Positions 32,950 through 44,389 of a DNA stretch of 64,000 nt are shown in pieces. Below the pieces are notes generated by a model. That model had not been told where the DNA came from. It ran no database searches and was given only the letters and a program-made list of their open reading frames with translations. Within the stretch, counting starts at the first letter, position 1, and every line of letters starts with the position of its first letter. The stretch is from Muricea muricata (taxonomy: Eukaryota; Cnidaria; Anthozoa; Malacalcyonacea; Plexauridae): the NCBI GenBank assembly GCA_963855995.1, contig OY979717.1:43901544-43965543 (forward strand). Reading direction: 5' to 3'. The translations under genes and the position numbers were made by a program.

Positions 32950-35808
32950 TTGAATGAGTCTGGCTTTCCCAAGGTCAAAGGCTTTAAGATGGTCATGCTC
33001 AATATTACCAGTTTGCCAAAGCATATGGACGAGATTTGTGTTTTACTTGCTACAAAAAATTTTGATATTTTAGCTTTAAACGAAACTAGACTAGATCACT
33101 CTATTCCCGACGACTTAGTAAATATTCCAAATTACGACATTATTCGTAATGATCGTAATAGAAACGGGGGTGGTGTCTGCATCTATGTTAGAAATAAGAT
33201 AAGTTATTGCAATCTAAGTCATAGTATACCTGACACTTTGGAAGCTGTGGTTATTGAGATTCATAAACCTAACTCAAGACCTTTTATTGTTTCCACAATA
33301 TACAGGCCACCTAACAGTACTGTTGATATTTTTGGAAAAATTGAATATTTCATTAGTAAGTTTGATTGTGAGCATAATGAATTCTATCTACTTGGCGATT
33401 TAAATTGCAATATGTTGGATACATCAAGTCATGTAACAAAAAAGCTAAATCTACTTCTGGAATCATATCAACTTTATCAAATGATAAATACACCGACACG
33501 TGTTACTCAATTTACTAGTAGCTTGTTAGACAAATGCGTCACGTCAAATCCGGAACACGTAATTTTGACGGATGTGGTCCCTCTAGGTGTAAGTGATCAC
33601 AACCTCATATACGTGGTAAGAAAAATTAATTCAAATGTCAAAATTAATTCGCACAGGTGCATAGAAATCCGAAATTACAAGCATTTCAATTGTGAAAAAT
33701 TTCTTGAGGAACTTTGGAAACAACCATGGGACCAAATCGATCATGAATCTGATATAAATTTAAGATGGACCCTTTGGAAAACTCTCTTTCTGAATGTTCT
33801 TGATAAACACGCGCCAGTTCAATCTAAAAGAATCAGATCAAAAAGACATATTCCTTGGATTAATAAAAACACCAAAAATCTAATTCATGAAAGAGATCGT
33901 CTTAAACGTAAAGCTATGATTTCCAAATCTGAGATCGACTGGAATGCTTTCAAAGCACTCAGAAATAGAGTAAATTGTACCATTCGCAAAGATAAAGAAA
34001 TTTATTACAAGAATTTAATTCATAAAAGTAATGACCCAAAAGATGCTTGGAAGACCATAAATAGCATATTGGGTCGTAATCAGTCCAAACCAACAACATT
34101 CAATCTTAAAGTAGAAGATAAGGACATTATAATGCCTGATGAGGTCACTGAATGCTTCAATGATTACTTCTCAGGTGTAGGGTCTAAGATTGCTAATTCT
34201 GTTGGCGAAGGAAATTTCAAATATGATGAATTTATGATAAAAACTACTGATACATTTCATTTCCAAACTATTGATACATATACAGTTTTTCACATGTTGC
34301 TTTCAATTTCTGCCTCAAAAGCTACAGGTCTTGATAAAATTCCAGCTAAAATTTTAAAAATTGCTGCCCCTGTTATTGCTCAATCTCTAACAAATTTATT
34401 TAATTATTCGATTCAAACAGAAATATTTCCTACAGAGTGGAAAGTTGCTAAAATTATTCCCTTACATAAATCTGGTCCAAAAAACATAGTCGATAATTAT
34501 CGTCCTATTTCAATTTTGTCAGCAATTAGCAAAATCTTTGAAAAAATTCTTCATAAGCAATTATTTGCTTACTTAAACAACAATAATCTGATTTCCAAAC
34601 ATCAGTTTGGCTTTAGACCAATGCACTCAACAGCTGACGCATTGCTCCATTCTACTAATGAATGGTATAGAAACATGGATGATGGTATGCTCAACATTGC
34701 AGTTTTTCTTGATCTAAAAAAAGCTTTTGACACTGTGAATCATGAAATCTTAAATGGAAAACTTAGCTTTCTTGGTATGCAACCATGTGCTTTAAATCTT
34801 ATTACCTCATATTTGGGAAATCGTTTGCAAAGGTGTTATGTCAATGGATATCTATCCAAACCTCATAAAATAGATTATGGTGTTCCCCAAGGGCCTATAT
34901 TGGGGCCTCTTCTGTTTTTAATTTACATAAACGATTTGCCAAACTGTATTGAAAAATCAACAGTAAGAATGTTCGCAGATGACACTACTCTCACTGCCTC
35001 TGGTTTGGCATTACCCGAAATTGAATCCAAAATTAATCATGACTTAAACAATGTTCAAAAGTGGCTTTTAGCAAATAAATTATGTCTAAATCTGATCAAA
35101 ACCGAATACCTATTAATTGGGAGTAAACAAAAGATTAGCAAACTTACAAATGATCCTGTAATTCAGATAGCAGACAGACTTGTAAATCGAGTGACAAACA
35201 AAAAATCTTTAGGTGTTGAAATCGACCAATGTTTACTATGGGACATCCATCTGGACGAAATATGTAAAAAAGTGTCGGCAGGTATTGGAGCGATTAGGAA
35301 GCTTAAACCATATGTTACTCGTGAAACACTTGTATCTGTCTATTGTGCTTTGGTTCAACCTTATTTCGATTACTGCTGCCTTGTATGGGAGCAAATTGGT
35401 GCTACACTTTCGAATAGACTTCAGTCACTCCAAAATAGGGCAGCTAGGGTTATATTAGGATATAGAAACGAGCATGGCCAATCGGAAGCAGCCTTAAATG
35501 AGCTCCAATGGAAAACGTTGAAGCAACGTAGACTTGTTATGAAAGCCAGACTCATGTTTAGAACAATTCACGGGCAAGCACCAGCTGTTCTAATCGAATC
35601 ATTTCAAAATCCAAATGCTCCTCAACATGATTACAATTTACGTAATTCAGATTATGGGTTTTATCTGACAAAGCCTAAAACTGAATATATGAGAAAAAGT
35701 ATTAGTTATAGTGGTGCAAAACTTTGGAATAATTTACCATCTGAAGTTAGAAATTCAATATCGATAAATACCTTTAATTCTTTAATTTCCGATATTAGTC
35801 TATCCTAA
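32950..35808 (+). CDS. LINE ORF2: endonuclease and reverse transcriptase, 952 aa, uninterrupted
   Basis: Endonuclease blocks: LNITSLPKH, ILALNETRLD (Glu), STIYRPPN, YLLGDLNCNM and LGVSDHNLIYV (Asp-His). RT blocks: WKVAKIIPLHKSGPK, NYRPISILSAISKIFEK, FGFRPMHSTADAL, VFLDLKKAFDTVNH, GVPQGPILGPLLFLIYINDL and active site MFADDTTLTASG. The C-terminal region (LQNRAARVILGYRNE, SYSGAKLWNNLP) is typical of CR1/L2-like proteins. No stop or shift over 952 codons, so the enzyme may be functional. It starts 36 bases after the ORF1 stop. Confidence 0.92.
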   Translation: MNESGFPKVKGFKMVMLNITSLPKHMDEICVLLATKNFDILALNETRLDHSIPDDLVNIPNYDIIRNDRNRNGGGVCIYVRNKISYCNLSHSIPDTLEAVVIEIHKPNSRPFIVSTIYRPPNSTVDIFGKIEYFISKFDCEHNEFYLLGDLNCNMLDTSSHVTKKLNLLLESYQLYQMINTPTRVTQFTSSLLDKCVTSNPEHVILTDVVPLGVSDHNLIYVVRKINSNVKINSHRCIEIRNYKHFNCEKFLEELWKQPWDQIDHESDINLRWTLWKTLFLNVLDKHAPVQSKRIRSKRHIPWINKNTKNLIHERDRLKRKAMISKSEIDWNAFKALRNRVNCTIRKDKEIYYKNLIHKSNDPKDAWKTINSILGRNQSKPTTFNLKVEDKDIIMPDEVTECFNDYFSGVGSKIANSVGEGNFKYDEFMIKTTDTFHFQTIDTYTVFHMLLSISASKATGLDKIPAKILKIAAPVIAQSLTNLFNYSIQTEIFPTEWKVAKIIPLHKSGPKNIVDNYRPISILSAISKIFEKILHKQLFAYLNNNNLISKHQFGFRPMHSTADALLHSTNEWYRNMDDGMLNIAVFLDLKKAFDTVNHEILNGKLSFLGMQPCALNLITSYLGNRLQRCYVNGYLSKPHKIDYGVPQGPILGPLLFLIYINDLPNCIEKSTVRMFADDTTLTASGLALPEIESKINHDLNNVQKWLLANKLCLNLIKTEYLLIGSKQKISKLTNDPVIQIADRLVNRVTNKKSLGVEIDQCLLWDIHLDEICKKVSAGIGAIRKLKPYVTRETLVSVYCALVQPYFDYCCLVWEQIGATLSNRLQSLQNRAARVILGYRNEHGQSEAALNELQWKTLKQRRLVMKARLMFRTIHGQAPAVLIESFQNPNAPQHDYNLRNSDYGFYLTKPKTEYMRKSISYSGAKLWNNLPSEVRNSISINTFNSLISDISLS

Positions 35809-35943
35809 CATCGTACTTGAGTTTTACTGTCTTTATTTGTATTTATGTATATAGTTTTCTTTTTATTGTCACGCCCCCCTTGGAAATCAGCTATTGCTGA
35901 AGGGGTAAGCGTGAATAAATATAGTTTTAATAATAATAATAAT

Positions 35944-36190
35944 AATGGTTCTGAAATAGAATAGAAACACTGCGCGTCCTCAAAGACTAGCGTTAAGTCG
36001 TCACGAAAATATTTCGGGCACTTAAATTGAATAAGGCTCGCTAACAATGCCAGTGGATTTGATAGCTCAATTGGTGGATCAAGCAGCGGTTTAGAAACCC
36101 GAAGACGATGGTTTTGAAATAGGATTGAAACAATGCGAGTACTCAAAGACACAAACGTTAAGTCGTCGCGAAAATATTTAGTACGTCTAA
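35944..36190. repeat. Imperfect direct duplication with tRNA-like phrase
   Basis: ATGGTTCTGAAATAGAATAG...GTTAAGTCGTC..CGAAAATATTT at 35944-36029 recurs with changes at 36108-36180. Between them lies TAGCTCAATTGGTGGATCA, which resembles a tRNA A box. It may be a decayed SINE dimer. Confidence 0.4.
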
Positions 36191-39100
36191 AAAGAGACTA
36201 AATTATGTACAAAACTTACTTCTCTTCACGAATCCGAACCCTCCTAATACATTCAATCCTTCCCTGGTTAGCAGTTTTTCTCTGGTTAGCCAATGATCCT
36301 ATGTTAAACTTAAAATAACGGACCTACAGAGACAGCATCCTTGTCATTCGACTAAAATATCAATAATATGCGTCAATCAAATTTATACCTAAATGTTATT
36401 AATCCTAGTGTTCAATCCAAAATTAATCTAATGAAATTGTTAAAACACTTGCACTTGTAAACAGATAATACTGTTCTAAATGAACACAATTATGAAGTTT
36501 TTTGAAGAATACGTTATAAGATTATTAGAAAACAATTTAAATTTCAAAATACAAAAAAAAAAATTCAAGACACCTTAAGCAAATGACTCAAAGAAAATTA
36601 GTTCGATTCATTCGACAAAAATGTTTGTTTTTGCAGTCTCGACATATAAAACAAGAACCTTACACGATAATATTACAAAAACAAATAAACGCGGATTCGA
36701 GGACAACATTTCGGTGATGACAATGAAACTAAATTAAATCATTGCATCGATTTCAGCCGACCGCTTCTTGTTGGTTGCTATACCCTTTTGAGCATCGTCG
36801 TTGGGTAAAGGTGAAAGTGATAGCAATATAGATAATAGGAATTTGGCTTGCTAGTCTTTCCTATGGCTTTAAACAATTGATTTTCCAAGTTGAACACAAT
36901 TATGAAAGCCAAGTGTATGGAGGCTTTTATTTTGTGCTATTCTTGTTAACAGCAATGGCATATGCTTTAGCTTGTATGGCTATAAAAAGGCAATCAAGAA
37001 ACATAACTGGACAGAATGAGTCGAACGGAAGTCATGCAAATGTTATTGGTTGATTGTTGGAACGCACGAGACATGATCGATGTTCCCTTTCTTTTGATTA
37101 GCATTTTGTTGTTTTTTTTCACTGAATTCTTATACAAAAAAAACCGTTGCTAATGTAAGGTGTTGACAGTATAAGCCAGTTCGCCGATCCAAGTGACACG
37201 TTCTCTGTCCGGATAAAAAATAAACGGTGAGACTGGTCAAAAATCGTGTACGAGGTATTCTTATAAATCTGCTCTACCGTCAATGTCGATGGCTCTAATA
37301 TAGGCTATAAAGTAGTTTAGCTAAATATACTTTTTTCACGTTCGTTTTATTTTTCTGCAGCCACGTTAACAATGTCTCAAACACACATATTCACACGCAA
37401 TTAATAATTCCGTCAATTATATAGTAGATGGTAAGATGCTAAAAATACATGGCCGGTGACATATTTTGTATATTTTAGTAAAGATATCGATTACGAGACC
37501 AGCCATTTTGTTGGTGTTTGTAAGAGCAGCAAACCAAATTTTCAGATTTGTCAAAAAAAAAACTGTCTGTTTGTGTCAAACAAATGATCACGAAAAGCAT
37601 ATATGCTGGTACTTTTTTACCTTGAATAATATATGATGTAATTAGTTGAAATAAAGTTTTTTCATTATCGATAGAAAATTAATAATACTGACTTGGTAGG
37701 TCTTTAAAATACGACTTTATAAGAAACAGAACATTACACAACACAACGCTGCTCATTCGTTGCACTAATTCGTAAAGTATTTGGTTTCACAACTCGAAGG
37801 TAAAATTCATGTCTTCGTACCTGCCGTGTTATGATTACGCTATAATTCAGATTAATCGGATATGACTCATGGTGAAAAAGTGAAACTGACCTCGTGATCA
37901 ATGATCCTGGACGTTAACGAAAGGGAAAATTGCTTCGTCACCATCCTAAATCCCTGCCTGCAGCCGGATTTATTAAATGCATATCTTCATCTTTTTCGTT
38001 GGTGTGCGCATCTAATCTTGGTCCTAACAGTTAAAAGCACCCTTAGCAATTAAGTAATGACTTTATTTTCCTGTCCTAGGTTGGTGACTTATCGCAATAG
38101 GGAGGGCTTGAGAAAGTTCCATTGATTGGAGCAGCTTGCCGGAATCCTAGCCTGAGGCCAGTTGTTCAAATGCCGGCATATCCCATGGGTTAACTCAAAA
38201 GTCAAAAGAAATTTTTCAGCAGTTTGTTTGCAAACTTGGAAAAATCTCCTCAACAATCCAGTTTGGATCAGTGGTAGTTCTGTTATCTGAAGTTTGGGTA
38301 TAAACAGACGTTTTGAAATACAGAAAATCAAACAGTGGGTCAATCAAACACAATCAAACTTTAACCCAAGGATAGCGCCAACCCAGCTTTGAACAACTGG
38401 CCCCTGCATGCTAATGCATGTGGAATATAAGATGACGCGCCCTATTATAACCACGGATCGAATCTATCTCCACCGTTCGGCAGCAGGCAACATGATAGTT
38501 GGAGTGAAATTTGCAACAATTTGGATGATTTTCTTAGTTACATTTGTTGTCAGTATGAATTGATGTTTTTTTTATCTGAAAAGACTATTAAATTTACTTT
38601 GAAACATCATTACTTAAAAAATGGGATTGATTATTTTGTTCATTTTTTCTTTCATGATCTTAGCAATTTTAGTATAGGACAAAAGAACTGAAAAAGTTTG
38701 TATATATTTGTAGAAAAAAAAACAAATGAAATAATACCAACAAAGGTCTGACGGGCAAAAAAATAGTTGATATAATACCGCTAAAACATCAGCAAAATAG
38801 GAACAATTGCAAAAGCAGTTTATAAGATGCAATATGTGACATACATCCCGACTTTCGAGGTATTTAACTAACTAGTACTTAATTTACTTTTGAATTTAGG
38901 TTTTCTAACAGAGTCTTTTGACTTTAAACAATTTAAGTCGAGATTCGTCTAGATTTTTTCATAAATTTGATCTAATTATTTATTCAAGGTAAATAACCTA
39001 AATACAACCCGCGGTACATCAAAGAAAACCGACTCAGAAATAAATTAAACGCAGTTATAGTCAAATATAATTATTCGGTATAAGGTGTCTATTTTAAGAA

Positions 39101-39355
39101 CTATGGCATAATATTAAGGAATTCGCACAACCGTTTAATATACCAGTACAATATCGTGACATAAATTATACCATGCACTTAGTTGACGTAATGCGAACGA
39201 CTATACAACTTCTAGTAAAATGGAGCTCGCGCTTCCAAGAGAAAACTGCACAGTGTTATAAAAGTAGACAAAATAAAATGGACATAATTATTCCCCAATG
39301 TTTTTATCGTAAAAAAAATTTCTGAATTCGTATTTACTGAATGTTCTTCTCGTTT
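36190..39355. other. Gene-poor stretch
   Basis: AT-rich. I found no credible exon or RNA gene. The only structured item is the foldback at 38155-38404. Confidence 0.5.
38155..38404. repeat. MITE-like inverted repeat, 250 bp
   Basis: GGCCAGTTGTTCAAATGC at the left pairs with GGGGCCAGTTGTTCAAAGC (reverse complement) at the right, and GGGTTAA blocks pair inside. I could not settle the target duplication. Confidence 0.7.
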
Positions 39356-39359
39356 TATA

Positions 39360-39975
39360 AACCTTGCAATTATATAAATTATAAATCATACTGTTTCCGT
39401 CCGGTTCAGTAAAGAATTGTATGTGCTGAATATGTCTATGTTTAATTTAAAACAACACAGTATTGATAATAGACTTGGTAAAGAAAATAGTTTAATCGTC
39501 GAGAACGGTCTTCAAAACCCGCAGTTTCAAAATACTGTATTTATAACATCGATTACAATAGTTTTGAGTGATGTGCGACCTCCCAACGCAGAATGCTTAA
39601 CAGCATTATAGTCGTATTTCACATTTGAGCGCCGTCGATAATTTGAAATAGGAAATGTCAAAACGGAAAAGCCGTAAAATTCAAATTAACAGAGCGAGAG
39701 TATTTCATAATAAACAATTACTTTTGACTGCAAACGGAAGAAACATCGTCTAGAGTTAAATTAGCGACGGCGCTCAAATGTCAAAAACAACTTTTGCTGC
39801 TAAGTTTGGTGGTTTGGTCGTAACACTCGACACTGCGGTAAATGGTATATTTGGAAATTCCCACGAGTTATCGAATTATTTTAGTGCTTTCAGATGAAAT
39901 AAATAACTATATATACTTATGAATAAGTCAAATTTATAAGTTATGAAATTTAATAAAGTCCAGCAGTTTCTGGCA
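39360..39975. repeat. Upstream copy of a ~600-bp direct repeat flanking the GPCR gene
   Basis: Phrases such as GTTTAATTTAAAACAACACA, GAGAACGGTC, AAAACCCGCAGTTTCAAAAT, CACATTTGAGCGCCGTCGAT and AATAAAGTCCAGCAGTTTCT recur in the same order and orientation at 41790-42645. This copy contains ATTTGAGCGCCGTCG and its inverse (39621-39782), a MITE-like pair of which only one side survives in the other copy. Confidence 0.8.
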
Positions 39976-40672
39976 TTATAATCACTTCCCGTGTATGGCG
40001 AGTTAGCTTTATGTCCCTGTTATGCTAAAAAAGCTTAGCACTCAATTATACCAGACTCGAAACATGAAAAGTTCAAAGTCTAAAAGAGGCATTTGTCTAC
40101 AATAGACCTAATCAGCGTGCATTGACTTGAACCATTTTTGATTATGCGATTGCTAAATGGCCAATAAATAAGCCATTTTAGTCCACGTGATCTGAAATAG
40201 GTTACTACTCATATAAGCCGAGAAGTTCTATTGCCTAAATCATATACTCTGATACAAAATGTTATAATGTATGCAGAATGATAGTGATCATGTGAAGCAG
40301 ACCTGCCCAGGGCTGAGATATCAGTAATCAGTGCATTATTTTCGTCTAACGTGTTGATGAATGATCACACTCAATTTGATATGCACTGCACAGGAGATTG
40401 CATGTTTATTAGCGCAGTCAGCTCGACGATAGTTTAATTAGCCCCCTATGCATTATTTTTGTACTCATTGACTGCGAAAGCAATCAAATTCTCAAGAAAT
40501 GAATAATGATAACATTTTAAAATTTAGACAGTTATCGCATGACCAAGTATTTGGGCTTTCTGAGTCTGTTTACGCAAACTCATCTTTCGGTCAGTTGTAC
40601 TTAGACGGGTGGAATTCACAGTGCATCAACGCATAGACTAATTGTATCCTCTCAGATCCTTGTGAAGAGAAG

Positions 40673-41683
40673 ATGTCGTCAGGCTGTAACCATTCGATCT
40701 CACTCTCCATGCACAAGACAACAAGTTGCAATGAAAGCAATCTCAATGTCAGTTATTTTGAAAGAGAAAAAGACGCCATTTGGTATACAAGAACGGTTGG
40801 TTTAACTATAATAATGATCATGGCAATTATTGGAAATACAATAGTTTTAACAGCGACCTGGAAAGAACGATACCTCCATCAACCAAGCAAATATTTTATT
40901 GCATGTCTGGCACTAGCAGATCTTTTAGTTGGTGTTTTAAGTTGTCCGCTTTCGTTGTATCAACAGTTTAGCCCAGGGGGGATGAGCTCGGTCCTTTGTC
41001 GATTTTTCGTTTGGATTGACGCTGCGGTAGAAACTGCCTCAATTTATACTCTGGCATTCATCAGCTTTGATCGATATCTCAAAATCAGCAAGCCTTTTAC
41101 ATATAACTTACTTATGACTTCTTCCAAATCTTTGATTGTGATTTGTGTGGTTTGGTTGCTTGCAACTGTCTGGGCAACATTGGGGATGTTTCCTTACGCA
41201 GGTGGAAGAGGTGTCCATATTGATCCTATTAAACAATGTGTGAATGATAACATGATATACTATACTGCAACTGCTGCGTTCTCATTTTTCTTTCCCACCC
41301 TCGTAACAGTGGCTATGTACGTTGCTGTACTTTGCATTGCTCATAAACGGCGCAGATTGCTGCAGAATGGTGATATGGGTCACACCAACAAATTCAGAAG
41401 CCGACGAGCCACATTCTATGAAGATTTGAAAAATATTCGTATGTTGGCTGTTGTCATGGGAACATTTATCGTTTGCTGGGGTTCTTTCTTCACATTTATG
41501 ATCCTTTTTTATCACTATCCTTGGTTTCATGTTAGAAATGAATTGGTAGTGGTGATTATTCTAATGCTACCGTGGCTCAACAGCATTTGTAATCCAGTCA
41601 TTTACACATGTTTTGATAGAAAGTACAGAGAAGCTTTTAAACGTCTGTATAAGCGAATGCAATGTTATTGTAATTTCCAATAG
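40673..41683 (+). CDS. Class A (rhodopsin-like) GPCR, amine-receptor-like, 336 aa
   Basis: A single-exon, seven-helix receptor for signalling at the plasma membrane. Landmarks: N-glycosylation sites near the N-terminus (CNES, LNVSYF); helix 1 IIGNTIVL; helix 2 LALADLLVG; helix 3 Cys, then Asp at the amine-binding 3.32 position (WIDAAVETAS) and SFDRYLKI; extracellular-loop Cys (IKQCVND); helix 5 Ser (FSFFFP); helix 6 FIVCWGSFF; helix 7 NSICNPVIY; a Cys-bearing tail. The 3.32 Asp and DRY motif suggest a biogenic-amine-like or trace-amine-like ligand. Helix 6 has Ser where nearly all family members have Pro (CWxP). Length fits the family. The ligand cannot be named. Confidence 0.9.
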   Translation: MSSGCNHSISLSMHKTTSCNESNLNVSYFEREKDAIWYTRTVGLTIIMIMAIIGNTIVLTATWKERYLHQPSKYFIACLALADLLVGVLSCPLSLYQQFSPGGMSSVLCRFFVWIDAAVETASIYTLAFISFDRYLKISKPFTYNLLMTSSKSLIVICVVWLLATVWATLGMFPYAGGRGVHIDPIKQCVNDNMIYYTATAAFSFFFPTLVTVAMYVAVLCIAHKRRRLLQNGDMGHTNKFRSRRATFYEDLKNIRMLAVVMGTFIVCWGSFFTFMILFYHYPWFHVRNELVVVIILMLPWLNSICNPVIYTCFDRKYREAFKRLYKRMQCYCNFQ

Positions 41684-41789
41684 ATTTGCTGCTCAACTTT
41701 TAGAAGAAAATGAAAAGTAATATTCACATATAGCTTTCTGCACCATTAGTTTCTTTTAAAATAGATTATTTTTAAGGTCTGTGACCTCC

Positions 41790-42645
41790 GAATACTTCTC
41801 ACAATTATAATACAATTATATAAAATATATATCATAGCTACTGTTTCCATCGGGTTCAGTAAATAATTATATATGTTAAATATATCTATGTTTAATTTAA
41901 AACAACACATTATTGATAATAGACTCGGCAAAGAAAATCATATGACCTTCGAGAACGGTCCTCAAAACCCGCAGTTTCAAAATACAGTATATTTATGACA
42001 TTGATTGCAATATATAGTTTCGAGTAATACGCGACCAACTAACGCAAAATGCTTGAAAGCATTACAGTATTTCACATTTGAGCGCCGTCGATAGTCAGAA
42101 ATGTCACAACTGAAAAGTTCCCACGAGTTATCGAGTTATTTTAGTGCTTTCAGACCAATTGAATAATTAAATATACTTATATGAATAAGTTTATGAGCTA
42201 TTAAGATTTATCATTATTCACTATGTATAAAAGTTGCATGTTGATTGGCCAACGACGTACAAAGAATTCCGACTGTTCGTAATTCTGACGTCACCTTTGC
42301 AAACAATTTTTGACGTTTTGTAATCATGATGCCACACTTTCAAATAATGTGTTGATGCCGGCAAACGGAAACGCTTTTGAGTGAAAAATGGCGTAAGAGA
42401 CATTGAATTTCTATGGCGACTTTGCTTTTGTTGGATTGCAAAATATTTTGGTGTACTTTTTATGTGAGTAATAAAATGATTATTGAATTCGGTTTTCGCG
42501 GGATATCAAGAATTATTGAAACATCGGTTAGCGTTATCGCCAAACGTTGTCGGATAACGCCAACCTCTGCCTCAATAATTCTTGATATTCCGCTCAACGT
42601 CGTCCAATAATTATTAAATAAAGTCCAGCAGTTTCTAATAGCTTA
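41790..42645. repeat. Downstream copy of the GPCR-flanking repeat, interrupted
   Basis: Aligns with 39360-39975 but lacks part of its middle and is split by an insertion at about 42204-42612 before AATAAAGTCCAGCAGTTTCT resumes. Confidence 0.75.
42204..42612. repeat. Foldback insertion in the downstream repeat
   Basis: Inner arms GATATCAAGAATTATTGA and TCAATAATTCTTGATATTCC pair around GTTAGCGTTATCGCC / GGATAACGCCAAC. Outer CCAACGACGT / ACGTCGTCCA also pair. Ends approximate, found by comparison with the undisturbed copy at 39360-39975. Confidence 0.65.
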
Positions 42646-42756
42646 GGGTCTTAATAAAGTCCATCAGTTTCATAGTTTATGTCTTGTGAACTCGAATACC
42701 CCCTCCCAAATAACCCCCAATTATTTTCCACCATCATTTCCTAGCTCTTCAGAGTC

Positions 42757-43757
42757 TTTATGAATTTTCTTATTGTTTCTAGGCATGACTGATTTGTCAT
42801 ACGTTGATTGTTTTATGAATTCATTACGAATACATTACTGCTCCCCTAGGAACAAGGTTCCTATAGTGGGGTCTATATATGAAGAGTTTAGCAGATAGGT
42901 TAGATAATTCACTTCCGAGCAGCAAGAACTTATCTCAGCATATCTCACCGCTTCATCGTCTCACAAAATTCAACATGAGTACTTCAAATATACCAACTGC
43001 AGATAGCGAGATTACCGACAACCCAGACACAGTTAATAAAGAAGCGACTGACACTGCTTAAGTGATAACAAATGCTTTTCACCAAGTTAAAAGTTACATT
43101 GACTCCCGCCTGGAGAATTTGAACAACGTGGTGCAATCTCGTGCTGGACGTGCTGAATCAGAGCCGCTTCGTTCAACAAAGAAACTACGAAGAGTAACTG
43201 AAGCTCAAAAACTGAAGAAAAAAAAGTCTTACTCCCGACAGTTTGTACATAATGCAGAAGTTCAGGACCATCTTCTAGATGTCATCGAATACCTGTCTAA
43301 CGAACAAGTGGATCCCAGCGCCGCTTTAGCCTAAGCTAAAGATGCTTTAGCAGCGGTTCAGAAGAGGCAGAAACTTATCAAGTTAGCGGATAAGACTGGG
43401 GCAGAGTGGTTGGCAGTGGAGGAGTACGAAAACGACGAATCAGCGGACGATTCTGACGACGAAAAACGAATTAAAAAAGTTCAAGAGAAGGCGTCCAGGA
43501 AGAAAAAGCAAATGGGGCTAGCTCGCACTAAGAGACAAAAAGTCGCTCCGACGTTGTCTGCGAATCAGACACGCGATCAGCAGCTTTTTCGAGGTAATTT
43601 ATTCCGCCCTGCTTTCTTTGTTGATTCAACATGTTTGCTTGGTCCTAGCCCAGCCTGTAATCTGTGTCTACTTTTATGTGTTATGTAGGACTAATAAGAC
43701 AGACAGATTAATAAGAAAATATTTTTCATTCGGACGAATACAATGAGGGAGAATGAA
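42757..43757 (+). mobile_element. DIRS-type retrotransposon, internally deleted copy 1
   Basis: It starts with TTTTCTTATTGTTTCTAGGC and the block CTCCCCTAGGAACAAGGTTC, both repeated 1 kb later at the start of copy 2. It contains only the 5' half of a gag-like gene. It then jumps to the 3'-end block GCTTGGTCCTAGCC...TTATGTAGG and AGACAGACAGATTAATAAG, which recur in the downstream part of copy 2 at 47678-47729 and 49013. Confidence 0.7.
42879..43605 (+). pseudogene. Gag-like N-terminal part of the DIRS-type element
   Basis: Starts MKSLADRLDNSLPSSKNL, with stops near 43059 and 43332. It reads a coiled or charged region (FHQVKSYIDSRLENLNNVV, AQKLKKKKSYSRQFVHNAEV) and ends in basic KKKQMGLARTKRQK. 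The zinc-knuckle half is missing here but present in copy 2 (about 44405-44440). Assigned to gag by position and character, not by a diagnostic motif. Confidence 0.6.
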
Positions 43758-43877
43758 AATGAATTTTCTTATTGTTTCTAGGCATGACTGATTTGTCATA
43801 CGTTGATGCGTTTTATGTATTCATTACGAATACATAACTGCTCCCCTAGGAACAAGGTTCCTATAGTGGGGTCTATA

Positions 43878-44243
43878 CAGGGTGAGTCAAAAAAAAAACT
43901 GAAAAAAATTCAAATTAGCCGCGAATTTCATTACGGAACTTTAAGCATTCCCATAGGTATACAGAGAACAGATCGTGACTAAGTACACAGTACAGGATGA
44001 GTAAAAAAACTGATGCTATTGAAATTCAAACTAGCAGCATTGCATTCTTGCAATTTGACAAACGTTGATCTGAAACAAAATCTAATTCCCAGTGGAAGTT
44101 AAATTGCATAATTTCAGCAGTGCAAGGATGGTCCGAATTGGTTTACGTACTGTGTACTAAATCACGATCTGTTCTCTGATCTCGTAATGAATTCGCAGCT
44201 AATTTGAATTTGAAAGAGCATCAGTTTTTTTTTACTCACCCTG
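43878..44243. mobile_element. Tc1/mariner-like MITE, 366 bp
   Basis: Ends CAGGGTGAGTCAAAA / TTTTACTCACCCTG flanked by TA (43876-43877 and 44244-44245). It sits where the 5' end of DIRS copy 2 runs into gag. A second, slightly altered end-like block (CAGGATGAGTAAAAAAACTG at 43992) lies inside. Confidence 0.85.
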
Positions 44244-44389
44244 TATATAAAGAGTTTAGCAGATAGGTCAGATTATCACGTTCTGATCAGCAAGAACCAT
44301 ATCTCACCGCTTCATCGCCTTAAAAAATTCTTATGATTTGTCCTTTCATGCTCCCATGGACATGAAGGCTCTCAGCCACCTCGTAGCAA

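Larger units (their letters stand above)
31730..35945 (+). mobile_element. CR1/L2-like non-LTR retrotransposon
   Basis: It has a two-ORF layout: coiled-coil plus SGNH/GDSL esterase ORF1, then endonuclease-RT ORF2, followed by a short 3' region (ACGCCCCCCTTGGAAATCAG, GAAGGGGTAAGCGTG) and a TAA-type microsatellite tail at 35926-35943. ORF2 is intact and ORF1 has one frameshift. The 5' end lies near the SINE but is not sharply defined. Confidence 0.88.
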
